Shown here in pieces: positions 50,123-59,381 of a stretch of DNA of 64,000 nt. Source of the DNA: Psychrobacter cibarius. GTDB taxonomy: Bacteria > Pseudomonadota > Gammaproteobacteria > Pseudomonadales > Moraxellaceae. A program made the position numbers and the translations under genes. Position 1 is the stretch's first letter. Every line of letters starts with the position of its first letter. The stretch is taken from positions 1-64,000 of the forward strand of contig NZ_JABASQ010000010.1 of NCBI RefSeq assembly GCF_016107535.1. Direction: 5' to 3'. Below the pieces are notes generated by a model, which had not been told where the DNA came from, did no database searches, and saw nothing but the letters and a program-made list of their open reading frames with translations.

Positions 50123-50917
50123 ATGGCGCACACATCAGATGAAGGGCAGTTGTTGGATGAAGAGCTGCTGCGTTATGCAAGGCAAATATTATTAGACGGT
50201 TGGGATATTGACGCTCAATTACGCTTAAAGTCAGCTCGTGTGGTCATGATAGGGGCAGGCGGGCTTGGTTGTCCTGCTTCTGAGACGCTGGTGCGTGCAG
50301 GACTTGGGCAAATTCATCTGATAGATGATGACGTCATTGAAGCCAGCAACTTGCAGCGCCAAACGCTGTTTTTACCTGAGGATATCGGTAAACCTAAGGC
50401 GCTAACAGCTGCGCAAATGTTAGAGCGTATTAATCCTTTAATTACCGCTCGCGGTACAGTGGCAAGATTAAGCGAAGACAATGCTTATGAATTGCTCGAT
50501 ATGGCGACAGGCAAGCCTGACTTGCTTTTAGATTGCACTGACAATTTTGCGACGCGTGATGTCATCAATCGTATTAGCGTGCGCTATAAAATCCCGCTAT
50601 TATCTGCCTCAGCAATTGCGATGCAAGGTCAGTTGGCGCTGTTTGAGCCGCAACTAAACACTGGTTGTTATCACTGCGTGTTTGGTTCGGTAGTACTTGA
50701 TGCAGCGGCTGATGAGCGTACGTGTGCTAACTCAGGTGTGCTAGCGAGTACCACTGCTATCATGGGTAATTTGCAAGCGAATGCTGCCTTGCAGTATTTG
50801 GGATTAACCAAAAATCCACTGACAAATAAACTATTAATATGGGATGGTAGCCAGATGCAGCAACGGCTGATGGGCTATCGCCAAGATGCGCAGTGTCCTG
50901 TCTGTAGTAGTCATTAG
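50123..50917 (+). CDS. moeB: MoeB/ThiF-family adenylyltransferase (E1-like), MoeB-like
   Basis: These enzymes adenylate the C-terminal Gly-Gly of MoaD or ThiS. 'RYARQILLDGWDIDAQLRLK' and the nucleotide motif 'VVMIGAGGLGCPASETLVRA' define the family; 'DDDVIEASNLQRQTLF', 'LDCTDNFATRDVINR' and the structural-zinc cysteines 'CYHCVFG' and 'CPVCSS' follow. The catalytic Cys equivalent lies in 'ERTCANSGVLASTTAIMG'. The ATG at 50123 is used; the frame is open to a TTG at 50081 overlapping prmC. At 265 residues it fits MoeB (249). Without moa or thi genes nearby, MoeB versus ThiF is not fully settled, although the gene order prmC-moeB supports MoeB. Confidence 0.9.
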   Translation: MAHTSDEGQLLDEELLRYARQILLDGWDIDAQLRLKSARVVMIGAGGLGCPASETLVRAGLGQIHLIDDDVIEASNLQRQTLFLPEDIGKPKALTAAQMLERINPLITARGTVARLSEDNAYELLDMATGKPDLLLDCTDNFATRDVINRISVRYKIPLLSASAIAMQGQLALFEPQLNTGCYHCVFGSVVLDAAADERTCANSGVLASTTAIMGNLQANAALQYLGLTKNPLTNKLLIWDGSQMQQRLMGYRQDAQCPVCSSH

Positions 50918-51003
50918 TGATTGTTCATTAGTAGCTGTGTAACTTGTCATTATTTATAATCGCCTATTCTCAAAAACCTTTCTTATGGCCATAGTTGTTT
51001 TTT

Positions 51004-52356
51004 ATGAAAATTCATCGTCCGCATTTATTAAAGCATACCTTCAATGTCATGAACCGTGTTCGCCAAACAGCCAGCGTGGCAGGTTTATCTGCGCTGAGAG
51101 TGGCAAAAGGTGAAAAGCCTGATGCCACATTATTAAAAGAAACGTTTGAGCAGTTGGGCACGACTTATATCAAGATTGGTCAGTTTATCGCCAGTACGCC
51201 GTCACTGTTTCCACGCGAATATGTAAAAGCTTTCCAGAGCTGTTTGGATCAGACCACGCCACTGTCTTATGCTTATATCGAGCAGGTATTGAAAGAAGAG
51301 TTGGCGGTTGATGGCATGACGCTCGCTGATAAGTTCGCCCATATCGACTCAAAGCCACTAGCATCAGCCTCTATTGCGCAAGTGCATGCGGCACGGTTGC
51401 ATAATGGCGATGAAGTCGTATTAAAGGTACAAAAGCCTGACGTCGAGACCATTATGCAAACCGATTTGGGCGTATTGCATGGGGTGACTAAATTACTTGA
51501 GATTCTGATGCCGTCGATGAAGTTTGCCAGTATTGCGCCGATTATCGATGAGATTCGCCTGCGCATGCTTGCCGAGACGGACTTTATCGCTGAGGCACAA
51601 AACATCCGCGATTTTCAGCAGTTCTTAGCCGTATCAGGCAATACGCGCGTGGTAGCACCCAAAGTATATGAAGAGCTGACGACCAAGCGTGTATTAACCA
51701 TGAGCCGCTTGTACGGCGTATCTATGGTCGATGAGTCGCTCATGCGTCAGTATTGTGCTGATCCTGCGCAAGTCATGGCGGATACCTTGAATACGTGGTT
51801 TGCCAGTCTCATGCTGTGCAACAGTTTCCATGCTGACCTGCATGCGGGCAATTTGATGCTATTAACCGATGGTCGTATCGGCTTCTTGGATTTTGGTATT
51901 GTCGGTAAGCTAAAAGCTGAGAGTTGGCGTGCGTGCATGGGTATGATGCAAGCCATGCAGGACAGTGACTATCAAGCGATGGCGCGCCATATGATTGATA
52001 TGGAAATGACCCATGGTGGCAATAAAGTCGATGTAGTGGCGTTGGGTAATGATTTGCAGCGTATGATGAAGACTATTATGGCGGAGGACAAGTCCTTTAC
52101 CAGTGGTGTGCCTTTTAATAGTAAAGAGCAAGCCGATGAGTTAAATAAAATGATGCTTGAGATTGTAGAAGTCGGTAAGCGCCATGGTATTCATTTCCCA
52201 CGTGACTTTGCTTTATTGACCAAGCAGATGCTCTATTTTGATCGCTTTATGCGTACGCTGGCACCTGATATGGATATGTTTAGTGATCAACGCGTACAAA
52301 TGCTAGGACACACAGAAACAGATGTGACCATGCCACCAACAGTAAACGTATCGTAG
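51004..52356 (+). CDS. ABC1/AarF (UbiB-like) atypical kinase family protein
   Basis: ABC1-family proteins are atypical kinases or ATPases, several of which support ubiquinone biosynthesis. The signature 'EQLGTTYIKIGQFIASTPSL' (KxGQ) is at about residue 50, 'PLASASIAQVHAARL' is the Ala-rich nucleotide loop, and 'VVLKVQKPDVE' carries the ATP Lys. 'CNSFHADLHAGNLMLLTDGR' and 'GFLDFGIVGKL' are the catalytic HxDxHxGN and DFG motifs. The UbiB C-terminal transmembrane pair is absent, so it is probably a soluble or peripheral paralogue, not UbiB itself. ATG at 51004. Confidence 0.88.
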   Translation: MKIHRPHLLKHTFNVMNRVRQTASVAGLSALRVAKGEKPDATLLKETFEQLGTTYIKIGQFIASTPSLFPREYVKAFQSCLDQTTPLSYAYIEQVLKEELAVDGMTLADKFAHIDSKPLASASIAQVHAARLHNGDEVVLKVQKPDVETIMQTDLGVLHGVTKLLEILMPSMKFASIAPIIDEIRLRMLAETDFIAEAQNIRDFQQFLAVSGNTRVVAPKVYEELTTKRVLTMSRLYGVSMVDESLMRQYCADPAQVMADTLNTWFASLMLCNSFHADLHAGNLMLLTDGRIGFLDFGIVGKLKAESWRACMGMMQAMQDSDYQAMARHMIDMEMTHGGNKVDVVALGNDLQRMMKTIMAEDKSFTSGVPFNSKEQADELNKMMLEIVEVGKRHGIHFPRDFALLTKQMLYFDRFMRTLAPDMDMFSDQRVQMLGHTETDVTMPPTVNVS

Positions 52357-52450
52357 TTTTCGCTTGTATGTTTGATTATTAATCCGCTGCTGCTCTTGAA
52401 TGCTCTAACACAAAGGATTGTGTGCTAATGGCCGCAAAAATGGCTCTGTC

Positions 52451-53707
52451 ATGATGACTGCTTTCAAAAGCCGTGCTTTTCCTCATATTACCAATGAAGC
52501 TGCCATTGCCTGTATCGGTATGTACTGCATGGCAGTCGTCATGGGCTATGGACGCTTCCTCTTTACTGCCACCTTGCCCGATATTATGGTGCAACTGTCG
52601 ATTTCAACGACGATTGCAGGCTGGCTTGCCTCTATCAATTACATCGGTTATTTTATCGGTGCCCTCATTGCCATGTTTGTGCCTCAGCGTTCGACGTGGC
52701 AAACGCTGACACTGTGGGCAATTATAAGTGTCGTCACAACGATGCTACTTGTCGTACCTGATATGTCATTAACTCTATGGTATCTCATTCGTCTAATCGC
52801 AGGTATTGCAAGCGGTGTAGCGATGATTTTGAGCTCATCGTTTGTGATTCAAAGCTTAAGTCCTGAACGCCGCTCTGTACTGTCGGCAGTACACTACGCA
52901 GGTATTGGTGTGGGCATCAGTGCCTCTGCCATACTGACGTGGTGGTTGTTAATATTGGGCTATCATTTTGATGTCATTTGGTTGGTAGCAGGCTTTACAA
53001 GCTTACCTCTGGTATGGCTACTCTATGCGGTAAAACCAAGACAAGCACAGGGTTCCGACTCGCTGCTGACTGATCCTACACAGCACGTGTCAGTGCATCA
53101 AACCTATTTGAGCTTTAAGCGCGCTTTGTATGAGGCCATTGCTGGTCATCGTAAGGCTATTGCTTTGCTGTCAGCGAGCTATGTACTGGCAGGCTTTGGT
53201 TATATTACCTCTGCGACTTTTTTGCCAGTCATGGCAGCACAGCGCCTCACGACGCAGACGTATGCTGGATTGCTCATTTGGCTAGTCGTTGGTGTGTTTG
53301 CGATGTTATCAAATCCACTGTGGGGCGCACTTGCCAAGCGAATTGGTGAAATTAAAACGTTAATAGGCTTAACGATATTACAAGCATTTGGGATGTGCCT
53401 GCCCATATGGTTCGACGGCGCTATTGGTTTGTACGGCAATGCTGCTATTTTAGGTTTGACCTTTGTGGGTATGGTTTCGATGACGCTCACTTTGATTAAA
53501 AACATCAATCCTGCTTACTCAAATTTGCTGATAGGATTGGCAACTTTGGCTTATGCATTGGGTCAATTCTTGGGACCATTGGTGACGGTAGCATTGGCAG
53601 GGCAGGACGACAATTTCAATGCAGGGTTACTCGTTGCCGCCGCTGGATTGATGGTTGGATTGGTGCTGTTGCTATTGTTTCGTCGACAGCCACCGACTAC
53701 CATTTAA
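52451..53707 (+). CDS. MFS transporter (YbfB/YjiJ family)
   Basis: The 418-residue protein has about 12 hydrophobic helices of a major facilitator. 'GMYCMAVVMGYGRFLFTATL' (the G-Y-G-R-F motif) and 'INYIGYFIGALIAMFVPQRS' mark the YbfB/YjiJ group; 'LIAGIASGVAMILSSSFVIQ' is TM4-5. Substrate unknown. The ATG at 52451 is used; the frame runs to a TTG at 52420. It ends with a 4-base tail-to-tail overlap with the convergent Lrp-family regulator gene. Confidence 0.87.
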   Translation: MMTAFKSRAFPHITNEAAIACIGMYCMAVVMGYGRFLFTATLPDIMVQLSISTTIAGWLASINYIGYFIGALIAMFVPQRSTWQTLTLWAIISVVTTMLLVVPDMSLTLWYLIRLIAGIASGVAMILSSSFVIQSLSPERRSVLSAVHYAGIGVGISASAILTWWLLILGYHFDVIWLVAGFTSLPLVWLLYAVKPRQAQGSDSLLTDPTQHVSVHQTYLSFKRALYEAIAGHRKAIALLSASYVLAGFGYITSATFLPVMAAQRLTTQTYAGLLIWLVVGVFAMLSNPLWGALAKRIGEIKTLIGLTILQAFGMCLPIWFDGAIGLYGNAAILGLTFVGMVSMTLTLIKNINPAYSNLLIGLATLAYALGQFLGPLVTVALAGQDDNFNAGLLVAAAGLMVGLVLLLLFRRQPPTTI

Positions 53708-54219
53708 ACCACACTACGATTAAATATTTCTCGCAGCTCAAAACTGGTATGCACTTGAGCGACACCTTCGATACGATTGAGCCTATGTAATAAAAACTCC
53801 TCATAATGTGCCATATCGCGTACCCTTACCTTGATAAGGTAGTCTTCTGTACGACCCGTGACAATGCTACAGCTAATGACTTCATCAAAGCTCTGAATCT
53901 TACGCTCAAATTGCTCAAAGCGCTCAGCCGTATGGCGATCCATACTAATCGCAATAAAGACAGCGAGCGGGTAGCCAAGTTTTTGCGCGTCCGTTTTGGT
54001 GTGATAACCTGTGATAATACCAGCATCTTCTAAGCGTTTAATACGGCGTGCACAAGGCGTGGCTGACAGGTTGACGCGTTCGGCAAGCTCGGTGATACTC
54101 ATACGTGCCTGAGTTTGCAATACGCGCAAGAGCTGTCGATCGATCTCATCAATATCGGCTAAATGTGGACTATCCAGATGACTGTTTGGCATGATCTGTT
54201 GCTTTATTAGTGAATTCAT
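53704..54219 (-). CDS. Lrp/AsnC family transcriptional regulator
   Basis: Feast/famine regulator: N-terminal winged helix-turn-helix 'DIDEIDRQLLRVLQTQARM' and 'SITELAERVNLSATPCARRI', with 'RLEDAGIITGYHTKTD', then the RAM ligand-binding domain 'VISCSIVTGRTEDYLIKVRV'. The length of 171 is normal. It is transcribed divergently from leuA with a 190-base gap, so leucine-responsive control of leuA or self-control is possible, but no binding site was identified. Alternative start: ATG at 54192. Its stop overlaps that of the MFS gene. Confidence 0.92.
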   Translation of the reverse strand: MNSLIKQQIMPNSHLDSPHLADIDEIDRQLLRVLQTQARMSITELAERVNLSATPCARRIKRLEDAGIITGYHTKTDAQKLGYPLAVFIAISMDRHTAERFEQFERKIQSFDEVISCSIVTGRTEDYLIKVRVRDMAHYEEFLLHRLNRIEGVAQVHTSFELREIFNRSVV

Positions 54220-54410
54220 CTAATTATACTGAGTAAATTGCACTTTTTCACTAAAATAGTGTCATATATTATCAAAGAAAGCTGATTTCTATTGCATAAA
54301 CTCTGATATTATTATGGTATAAACATTGGTTATCTCGTATGATAAACATTGATCTAATCACCAGCCGTCCAGCTAAAAACATAAATTCCCATATCATCTA
54401 AGGATTGATT

Positions 54411-56195
54411 ATGTCTGACCAAGCCAAACGCACTGTAGCCTCAACGACTGCAAAGATTACACCTAAAAATGCCGCTTTTGATTATAAAAAGTATCGTTCA
54501 TTTGCTTTTGCGCCATCGCTGTCAGATCGTACTTGGCCGAGCAAAACGATTGAAAAGTCACCAATCTGGGCAAGTGTGGATCTGCGTGATGGCAACCAAG
54601 CACTGATTGACCCGATGACGATCGAACAAAAAATGCGTTTTTTTAAAACGTTGGTTGAGGTTGGTTTTAAAGAAATTGAAATTGGCTTTCCATCAGCGGC
54701 GCAGGTTGAGTTTGATTTTGCTCGTAAACTTATCGAAGAAAATCACGTCCCAGACGATGTGACTTTGCAGGTATTGGTACAGGCTCGTGAGCACTTGATC
54801 GCCCGTACGTTTGAGTCATTGAAAGGCGCGAAGCGTGCGATTGTCCATGTTTATAATTCAACGTGCCGTGTACAACGTGAAAAGGTTTACGGTAAAGACA
54901 AAGCTGAAATCAAAGAAATTGCTGTTACTGGTGCCAAGCTATTACAGCAGTATGCGGCTAAATACCCAGAAACAGAGTGGGTATTCCAGTATTCACCAGA
55001 GAGCTTTAGTCAAACGGAAACTGAATATGCTGTAGAAGTCTGTGATGCGGTTTGTGAAGTATGGCAACCACAACAAGGGCAGGAAGTAATTTTAAACTTG
55101 CCAGCGACGGTTGAAGCGTCTATGCCCAATGTTTTTGCCGACCAAGTCGAATATTTCTGCCGTCATCTTGCCCAGCGTGAGCATGTCGTTATTAGCTTGC
55201 ATACGCATAATGACCGTGGCTGTGCGGTTGCAGCAGCAGAGCTTGGGGTATTAGCGGGCGCCGATCGTATCGAAGGTACGCTATTGGGTAACGGTGAGCG
55301 TACGGGTAATATGGATATCATGGTCATGGCGATGAACTTGTTTAGTCAAGGTATCGATCCAGAGCTTGATTTTAGTAACATGAGCGAAATTGTACAAGTG
55401 GTCAGCGAATGTAACAATTTGCCTTTACATCCGCGTCATCCATACGTCGGCGAATTGGTCTTTACGGCCTTTAGCGGCTCACATCAGGATGCCATCAAAA
55501 AATCTCTCGATTATAACGAAAAGCATCAAAACGAGACGGATAACGTTTGGGATGTGGCTTACTTGCCAATTGATCCGGCGCATATCGGTCGTAGTTATCA
55601 GGATGTGGTACGTATCAATAGCCAGTCTGGTAAAGGCGGTGTGGCTTATATCTTGCAGCGCAACTATGGCTTTAATTTGCCGCGCTGGATGCAAATTGAC
55701 TTCAGCGGCGTGGTACAGAAGCAAGCTGAATCAGCTGCTCGTGAATTGCAGAATGATGAAATCTTACAAACCTTTGAAGACACGTATCTACAGCAAGGCA
55801 GTTTTGAGTTGTTAGATTATACGGTCAATAATAAAGGCGGTGAAGTCTACTTTACTGGTCAAGTACAAATGAATGGGGACATCATTAATATTGATGGCAC
55901 TGGTAATGGTCCATTATCATCGTTTATAGACGGCCTTGCCCAGCACACTGGTAAATCGATACATGTCATCAACTACGCTGAGCATGCGATTAATCCGCAG
56001 CACAATAGCAGTGATGGCATCGATGATGATACCAATAATGACAACAAAACTAATGCAAATGCGGCGGCTTATATCCAACTAAATGTAGATGGTGAAGTTT
56101 ATTCTGGCATTGGCACTTGTAGCAGTACTGTATCAGCGATGCTTAAAGGCGCATTATCAGCGTTTGCTCAAGCAGTTAGTACTGCCACTGCTTAA
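54411..56195 (+). CDS. leuA: 2-isopropylmalate synthase LeuA (long form)
   Basis: First committed enzyme of leucine synthesis (acetyl-CoA + 2-ketoisovalerate). The N-terminus is of the long (Pseudomonas/actinobacterial) class, with 'DYKKYRSF' followed by 'DRTWPSK' and 'IWASVDLRDGNQALIDPM', which holds the catalytic metal Asp; 'VVISLHTHNDRGCAVAAAEL' provides the metal His pair. The C-terminal regulatory domain ('LNVDGEVYSGIGTCSSTVSA') binds leucine for feedback inhibition. An Asn/Asp-rich insert lies at about 525-550. The ATG at 54411 has AAGGA 6 bases upstream. It stands apart from other leu genes. Confidence 0.97.
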   Translation: MSDQAKRTVASTTAKITPKNAAFDYKKYRSFAFAPSLSDRTWPSKTIEKSPIWASVDLRDGNQALIDPMTIEQKMRFFKTLVEVGFKEIEIGFPSAAQVEFDFARKLIEENHVPDDVTLQVLVQAREHLIARTFESLKGAKRAIVHVYNSTCRVQREKVYGKDKAEIKEIAVTGAKLLQQYAAKYPETEWVFQYSPESFSQTETEYAVEVCDAVCEVWQPQQGQEVILNLPATVEASMPNVFADQVEYFCRHLAQREHVVISLHTHNDRGCAVAAAELGVLAGADRIEGTLLGNGERTGNMDIMVMAMNLFSQGIDPELDFSNMSEIVQVVSECNNLPLHPRHPYVGELVFTAFSGSHQDAIKKSLDYNEKHQNETDNVWDVAYLPIDPAHIGRSYQDVVRINSQSGKGGVAYILQRNYGFNLPRWMQIDFSGVVQKQAESAARELQNDEILQTFEDTYLQQGSFELLDYTVNNKGGEVYFTGQVQMNGDIINIDGTGNGPLSSFIDGLAQHTGKSIHVINYAEHAINPQHNSSDGIDDDTNNDNKTNANAAAYIQLNVDGEVYSGIGTCSSTVSAMLKGALSAFAQAVSTATA

Positions 56196-56454
56196 TGTTT
56201 TTATGATCGTCTTAATAACTTGTAGCTATAACGCTGTCGCTTCTTGTCTTTGGCAAGTAAAGCGATGGCGTTATTTTTTGCATGAAAAACGACAGTCTAT
56301 ATGCAGAAAGTAGACATTTATAACTATCGCCTATCTTGCAGTTGGCTAAAGCATCGCGACTAATAGCATAATGTTACTTGTGTTTTTGATGTCTAAGACT
56401 TACGCTAATGTACATAACTCATACTATTATATTATTATAAACAAAAGGTTAATT

Positions 56455-57075
56455 ATGGAACCTATCTCACTTGCTTCATTTTCATTGGCTGCTATTTTGG
56501 CGTCATTGCCAGTAAATGGCGAAGTGGTCACTAAACCGACTATTACCACTCATATCAGCCCAGCTATCGCAGGACAATGGGAAATCGACTTAGACAGTAG
56601 TATCACGATGACTAAAGAAGCCAAAGCCAGACAAGCTGTAGCAAAAGAGCTGAACCAGACAAAAAGTGATGAGCCAGAAGTAACTGCTGGCACAGAAGGC
56701 GGTGTCCTTGTGCAGAGTGAAAATCGCGTCCTTAATATTAAGCCAAATACCAACAACCAGTTAAAGGTCTCTGCTAAAAAAGCAAACCAGTGCCGCGAGC
56801 TATATAATTTTGCGGCCGATAATGAGATGTGGGCAGTGAGTGGCAAAGAGTGGACATATGGTCGTTACCTAATCACGCACCGCGAAGAAGGGCTGCCCAT
56901 TATTGCGCTAAAAACAGTCTATGACAATAATGAGGTAGATTGTTCAGGTAACCAAATCGACCAAACTGACGAAGCATTGATTGCGTTTTTAAACCACGAT
57001 GGCAACCAAATGCAGTGGTGTGCGGATCCTGATGGTAATGAATGCTTTATGAATTTTAATAGAGTATTACCGTAG
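56455..57075 (+). CDS. Hypothetical exported protein with paired cysteines
   Basis: The 206-residue product starts with a hydrophobic leader ('EPISLASFSLAAILASLPVN') that may be a Sec signal. The C-terminal half contains four Cys ('NQCRELYNF', 'VDCSGNQ', 'QWCADPDGNECFMNF') and aromatic residues, as in a disulfide-bonded periplasmic domain. The ATG at 56455 is preferred because AAAAGG lies just upstream; the frame runs back to 56371. I do not recognise a family. Gap to leuA is 260 bases, and a terminator separates it from convergent accC. Confidence 0.7.
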   Translation: MEPISLASFSLAAILASLPVNGEVVTKPTITTHISPAIAGQWEIDLDSSITMTKEAKARQAVAKELNQTKSDEPEVTAGTEGGVLVQSENRVLNIKPNTNNQLKVSAKKANQCRELYNFAADNEMWAVSGKEWTYGRYLITHREEGLPIIALKTVYDNNEVDCSGNQIDQTDEALIAFLNHDGNQMQWCADPDGNECFMNFNRVLP

Positions 57076-57126
57076 CATTTTCTTTATTTATAAAACTTAA
57101 AACCATTTTTTCTACAATGAAAGCAT

Positions 57127-57161
57127 AAAAAACCGCTATCTAAATAGGTAGCGGTTTTTTT
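57127..57161. terminator. Bidirectional intrinsic terminator (accC / exported protein)
   Basis: A 14-base stem (A6-CCGCTATC with GGTAGCGG-T6, one G-U) and a 6-base loop. Left arm identical to that at 28531. Confidence 0.9.
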
Positions 57162-57186
57162 ATGTTTAACAAGAAATCAAAGTAGG

Positions 57187-58548
57187 TTATACATCCGCGT
57201 TCTTTTTATTGCCAGTTAGAAGCTCTCTTTCAAGGTAATGAATATTTTGTGCTTCGTGAATAAAATTCTCATCTGCCAAAATGACATCGCGATGCAGCGG
57301 GATATTGGTTTTCATACCCTCAATCACCAATTCATCGAGTGCATGCAGCGTCTTAGAGACAGCTTGCTGGCGCGTTTGACCATGGCAGATAAGCTTGCCA
57401 ATCAATGAGTCATAATAGCTTGGAATCTCGTAGCCCGGGTAGAGGTGCGAGTCAAAGCGTACACCAGCACCACTGGGGGCAAATAACTGAGTGACTGTGC
57501 CAGGACAAGGCATAAAGGTCGCAGGGTCTTCAGCATTGATGCGACATTCAATGGCATGGCCTTGAATCTCAATCTCGCTTTGACGATAAGACAAACCGTA
57601 GCCGGCTGCGATTTTTAGCTGCTCGACGACCACGTCGATGCCAGTAATCATCTCAGTTACCGGATGCTCAACTTGCACACGAGTATTCATCTCAATAAAA
57701 AAGTATTCATTATTTTCAAATAAAAACTCAAAAGTACCCGCACCGCGATATTTCACCAACTCACATGCTTTGACGCAAGCGTCCAAGATAGGCTGACGTA
57801 CATCATCAGGGATATCAGGCGCAGGAGCTTCTTCTAATACTTTTTGGTGACGACGTTGCAATGAACAATCTCGATCATATAAGTGAATGGCATTACCATT
57901 ACCATCGCCAAGCACTTGTATCTCTACGTGGCGCGGATTTTGTAGGTAGCGTTCCATATACACGGTATCATCACCAAACCACAGCTCAGCTTCTTGCTTA
58001 GCAGCCTGTACTTGACCAATGACTTCTTCAAAGCGCTCAACCACGCGCATACCGCGACCGCCGCCGCCAGAAGCGGCTTTAATCAATAACGGAAAGCCGA
58101 TATGGCGTGCTTGCTCTTCAGCATTATGCAACGTTACCGCGCCCACTGAACCAGGGACGGTCGGTACGCCAGCTTTTTTCATCGCATTAATAGCAGAGAC
58201 TTTATTGCCCATTAATCGAATATGGTCAGCATTAGGACCAACGAAAGTGAGACCTGCTTCTTCGACGCGTTCAGCGAATTCAGCATTTTCAGCCAAAAAA
58301 CCATAACCCGGATGGATAGCGTCGGCACCAGTGATTTCAGCTGCGGTTAAAATAGTATTGATATCAAGATAGCTTTGATTGGCATTGGGTTTGCCAATAC
58401 AGATTGCCTCATCAACAAAGCGCAGATGCATCAAGTTTGCATCAGCTGTGGAGTAGACACCGACGGTCTCTATGCCAAGGGCTTTGCAGGCTCGAACGAT
58501 ACGTAGGGCAATCTCACCTCTATTGGCGATGAGCAGTTTTTTTATCAT
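57187..58548 (-). CDS. accC: Acetyl-CoA carboxylase biotin carboxylase subunit AccC
   Basis: AccC carboxylates the biotin of AccB using ATP and bicarbonate, the first step of fatty-acid synthesis. The N-terminus '[20 protein letters not shown]' and the ATP-grasp loop '[18 protein letters not shown]' are diagnostic; '[20 protein letters not shown]' and '[15 protein letters not shown]' contain the catalytic Glu and Arg residues. The length is 453 (E. coli 449). AAGGAT precedes the ATG. accB lies 150 bases upstream on the same strand; the pair forms the usual accBC operon. Confidence 0.98.
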   Translation of the reverse strand: MIKKLLIANRGEIALRIVRACKALGIETVGVYSTADANLMHLRFVDEAICIGKPNANQSYLDINTILTAAEITGADAIHPGYGFLAENAEFAERVEEAGLTFVGPNADHIRLMGNKVSAINAMKKAGVPTVPGSVGAVTLHNAEEQARHIGFPLLIKAASGGGGRGMRVVERFEEVIGQVQAAKQEAELWFGDDTVYMERYLQNPRHVEIQVLGDGNGNAIHLYDRDCSLQRRHQKVLEEAPAPDIPDDVRQPILDACVKACELVKYRGAGTFEFLFENNEYFFIEMNTRVQVEHPVTEMITGIDVVVEQLKIAAGYGLSYRQSEIEIQGHAIECRINAEDPATFMPCPGTVTQLFAPSGAGVRFDSHLYPGYEIPSYYDSLIGKLICHGQTRQQAVSKTLHALDELVIEGMKTNIPLHRDVILADENFIHEAQNIHYLERELLTGNKKNADV

Positions 58549-58702
58549 GGGGTCATCCTTGTCGAAGCGGCGGTCATTGATAGAGTCGTTATTTTATGCG
58601 CCATTAAATCGAGCTACGATAAAGATAAAATAACTCAAGCTAAAATGCCAAATGATAACGAAATCTCTATCATAATGAGGTAAAGGTTGGTAAATAGTGT
58701 CG

Positions 58703-59131
58703 TTAAGCTCTATAGCGTATGACGGGTTGACCAAACTGTACCACTTCGGAGTTATCGACTAAGATTTCGTCAACGACACCACTTTGCGTTGCCTCAAGAG
58801 GATTCATAATTTTCATGGCTTCGATGATGCCCAATGTGTCACCAGCTTGCACCTTTTGTCCGACCTTTACGAATGGCGGGTCATTAGGGCTAGGGGCTGA
58901 GTAATAAACACCAACCATCGGCGATGTCTCAACGCTACCCGCTTTTACCGCTGGCTTTGCTTCAGCAGTGATAGGGGCAATGCCAGCAGCAGGTGCGGCC
59001 ATCATGGTTGGTGCAGGCGCATCATAGTGACGAGTTAAGCTGATGTGTTCATCATCTGAGCTGATTTCTAAATTAACCAGTTCACTTTCTTCCATGAGGG
59101 CGATTAGGGTGCGTATTTTTTCAATATCCAT
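58703..59131 (-). CDS. accB: Acetyl-CoA carboxylase biotin carboxyl carrier protein AccB
   Basis: AccB carries biotin on Lys107 in the motif 'EAMKIMNPLEA'. The N-terminus 'MDIEKIRTLIALMEESELVN' is the conserved start, so the ATG at 59131 is used; the frame is open to a TTG at 59161. An Ala/Pro-rich linker ('APAPTMMAAPAAG') connects to the biotinyl domain ('SPMVGVYYSAPSPNDPPFVK', including the BCCP 'thumb'). The length is 142 (E. coli 156). It is the first gene of accBC. A 30-base perfect palindrome lies 140 bases upstream. Confidence 0.97.
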   Translation of the reverse strand: MDIEKIRTLIALMEESELVNLEISSDDEHISLTRHYDAPAPTMMAAPAAGIAPITAEAKPAVKAGSVETSPMVGVYYSAPSPNDPPFVKVGQKVQAGDTLGIIEAMKIMNPLEATQSGVVDEILVDNSEVVQFGQPVIRYRA

Positions 59132-59270
59132 AGTTTTAATTTTGCCTTCTACTAATTTCAAGAAATAGTGTAACTAAATATTGTGTAGGTAATTGCTAAT
59201 GATACCTATATTCATGGCAATGAGCAATCGATGTACAGTTGTTAACTGAGTTTTTTTACATATTATGACG

Positions 59271-59300
59271 TAAGCATTTCTTACGAGTAAGAAATGCTTA
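59271..59300. promoter_or_regulatory. 30-base perfect palindrome upstream of accB
   Basis: TAAGCATTTCTTAC and GTAAGAAATGCTTA are perfect complements separated by two bases. No T-tract follows directly on either strand, so it is either an operator upstream of accBC or a poor terminator of the MATE gene. Function is inferred only. Confidence 0.55.
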
Positions 59301-59381
59301 ATGATTTATCATAGTCTATGTGACCATGTAGCGCTAGTCATGGTTAGTAGATACTGCATTTACATCAGTATAGCTGATGCA

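Noticed and set aside
56089..56313. 74-codon plus-strand frame across the leuA 3' end
   Set aside because: Most of it is an alternative frame of leuA and it has no family resemblance.
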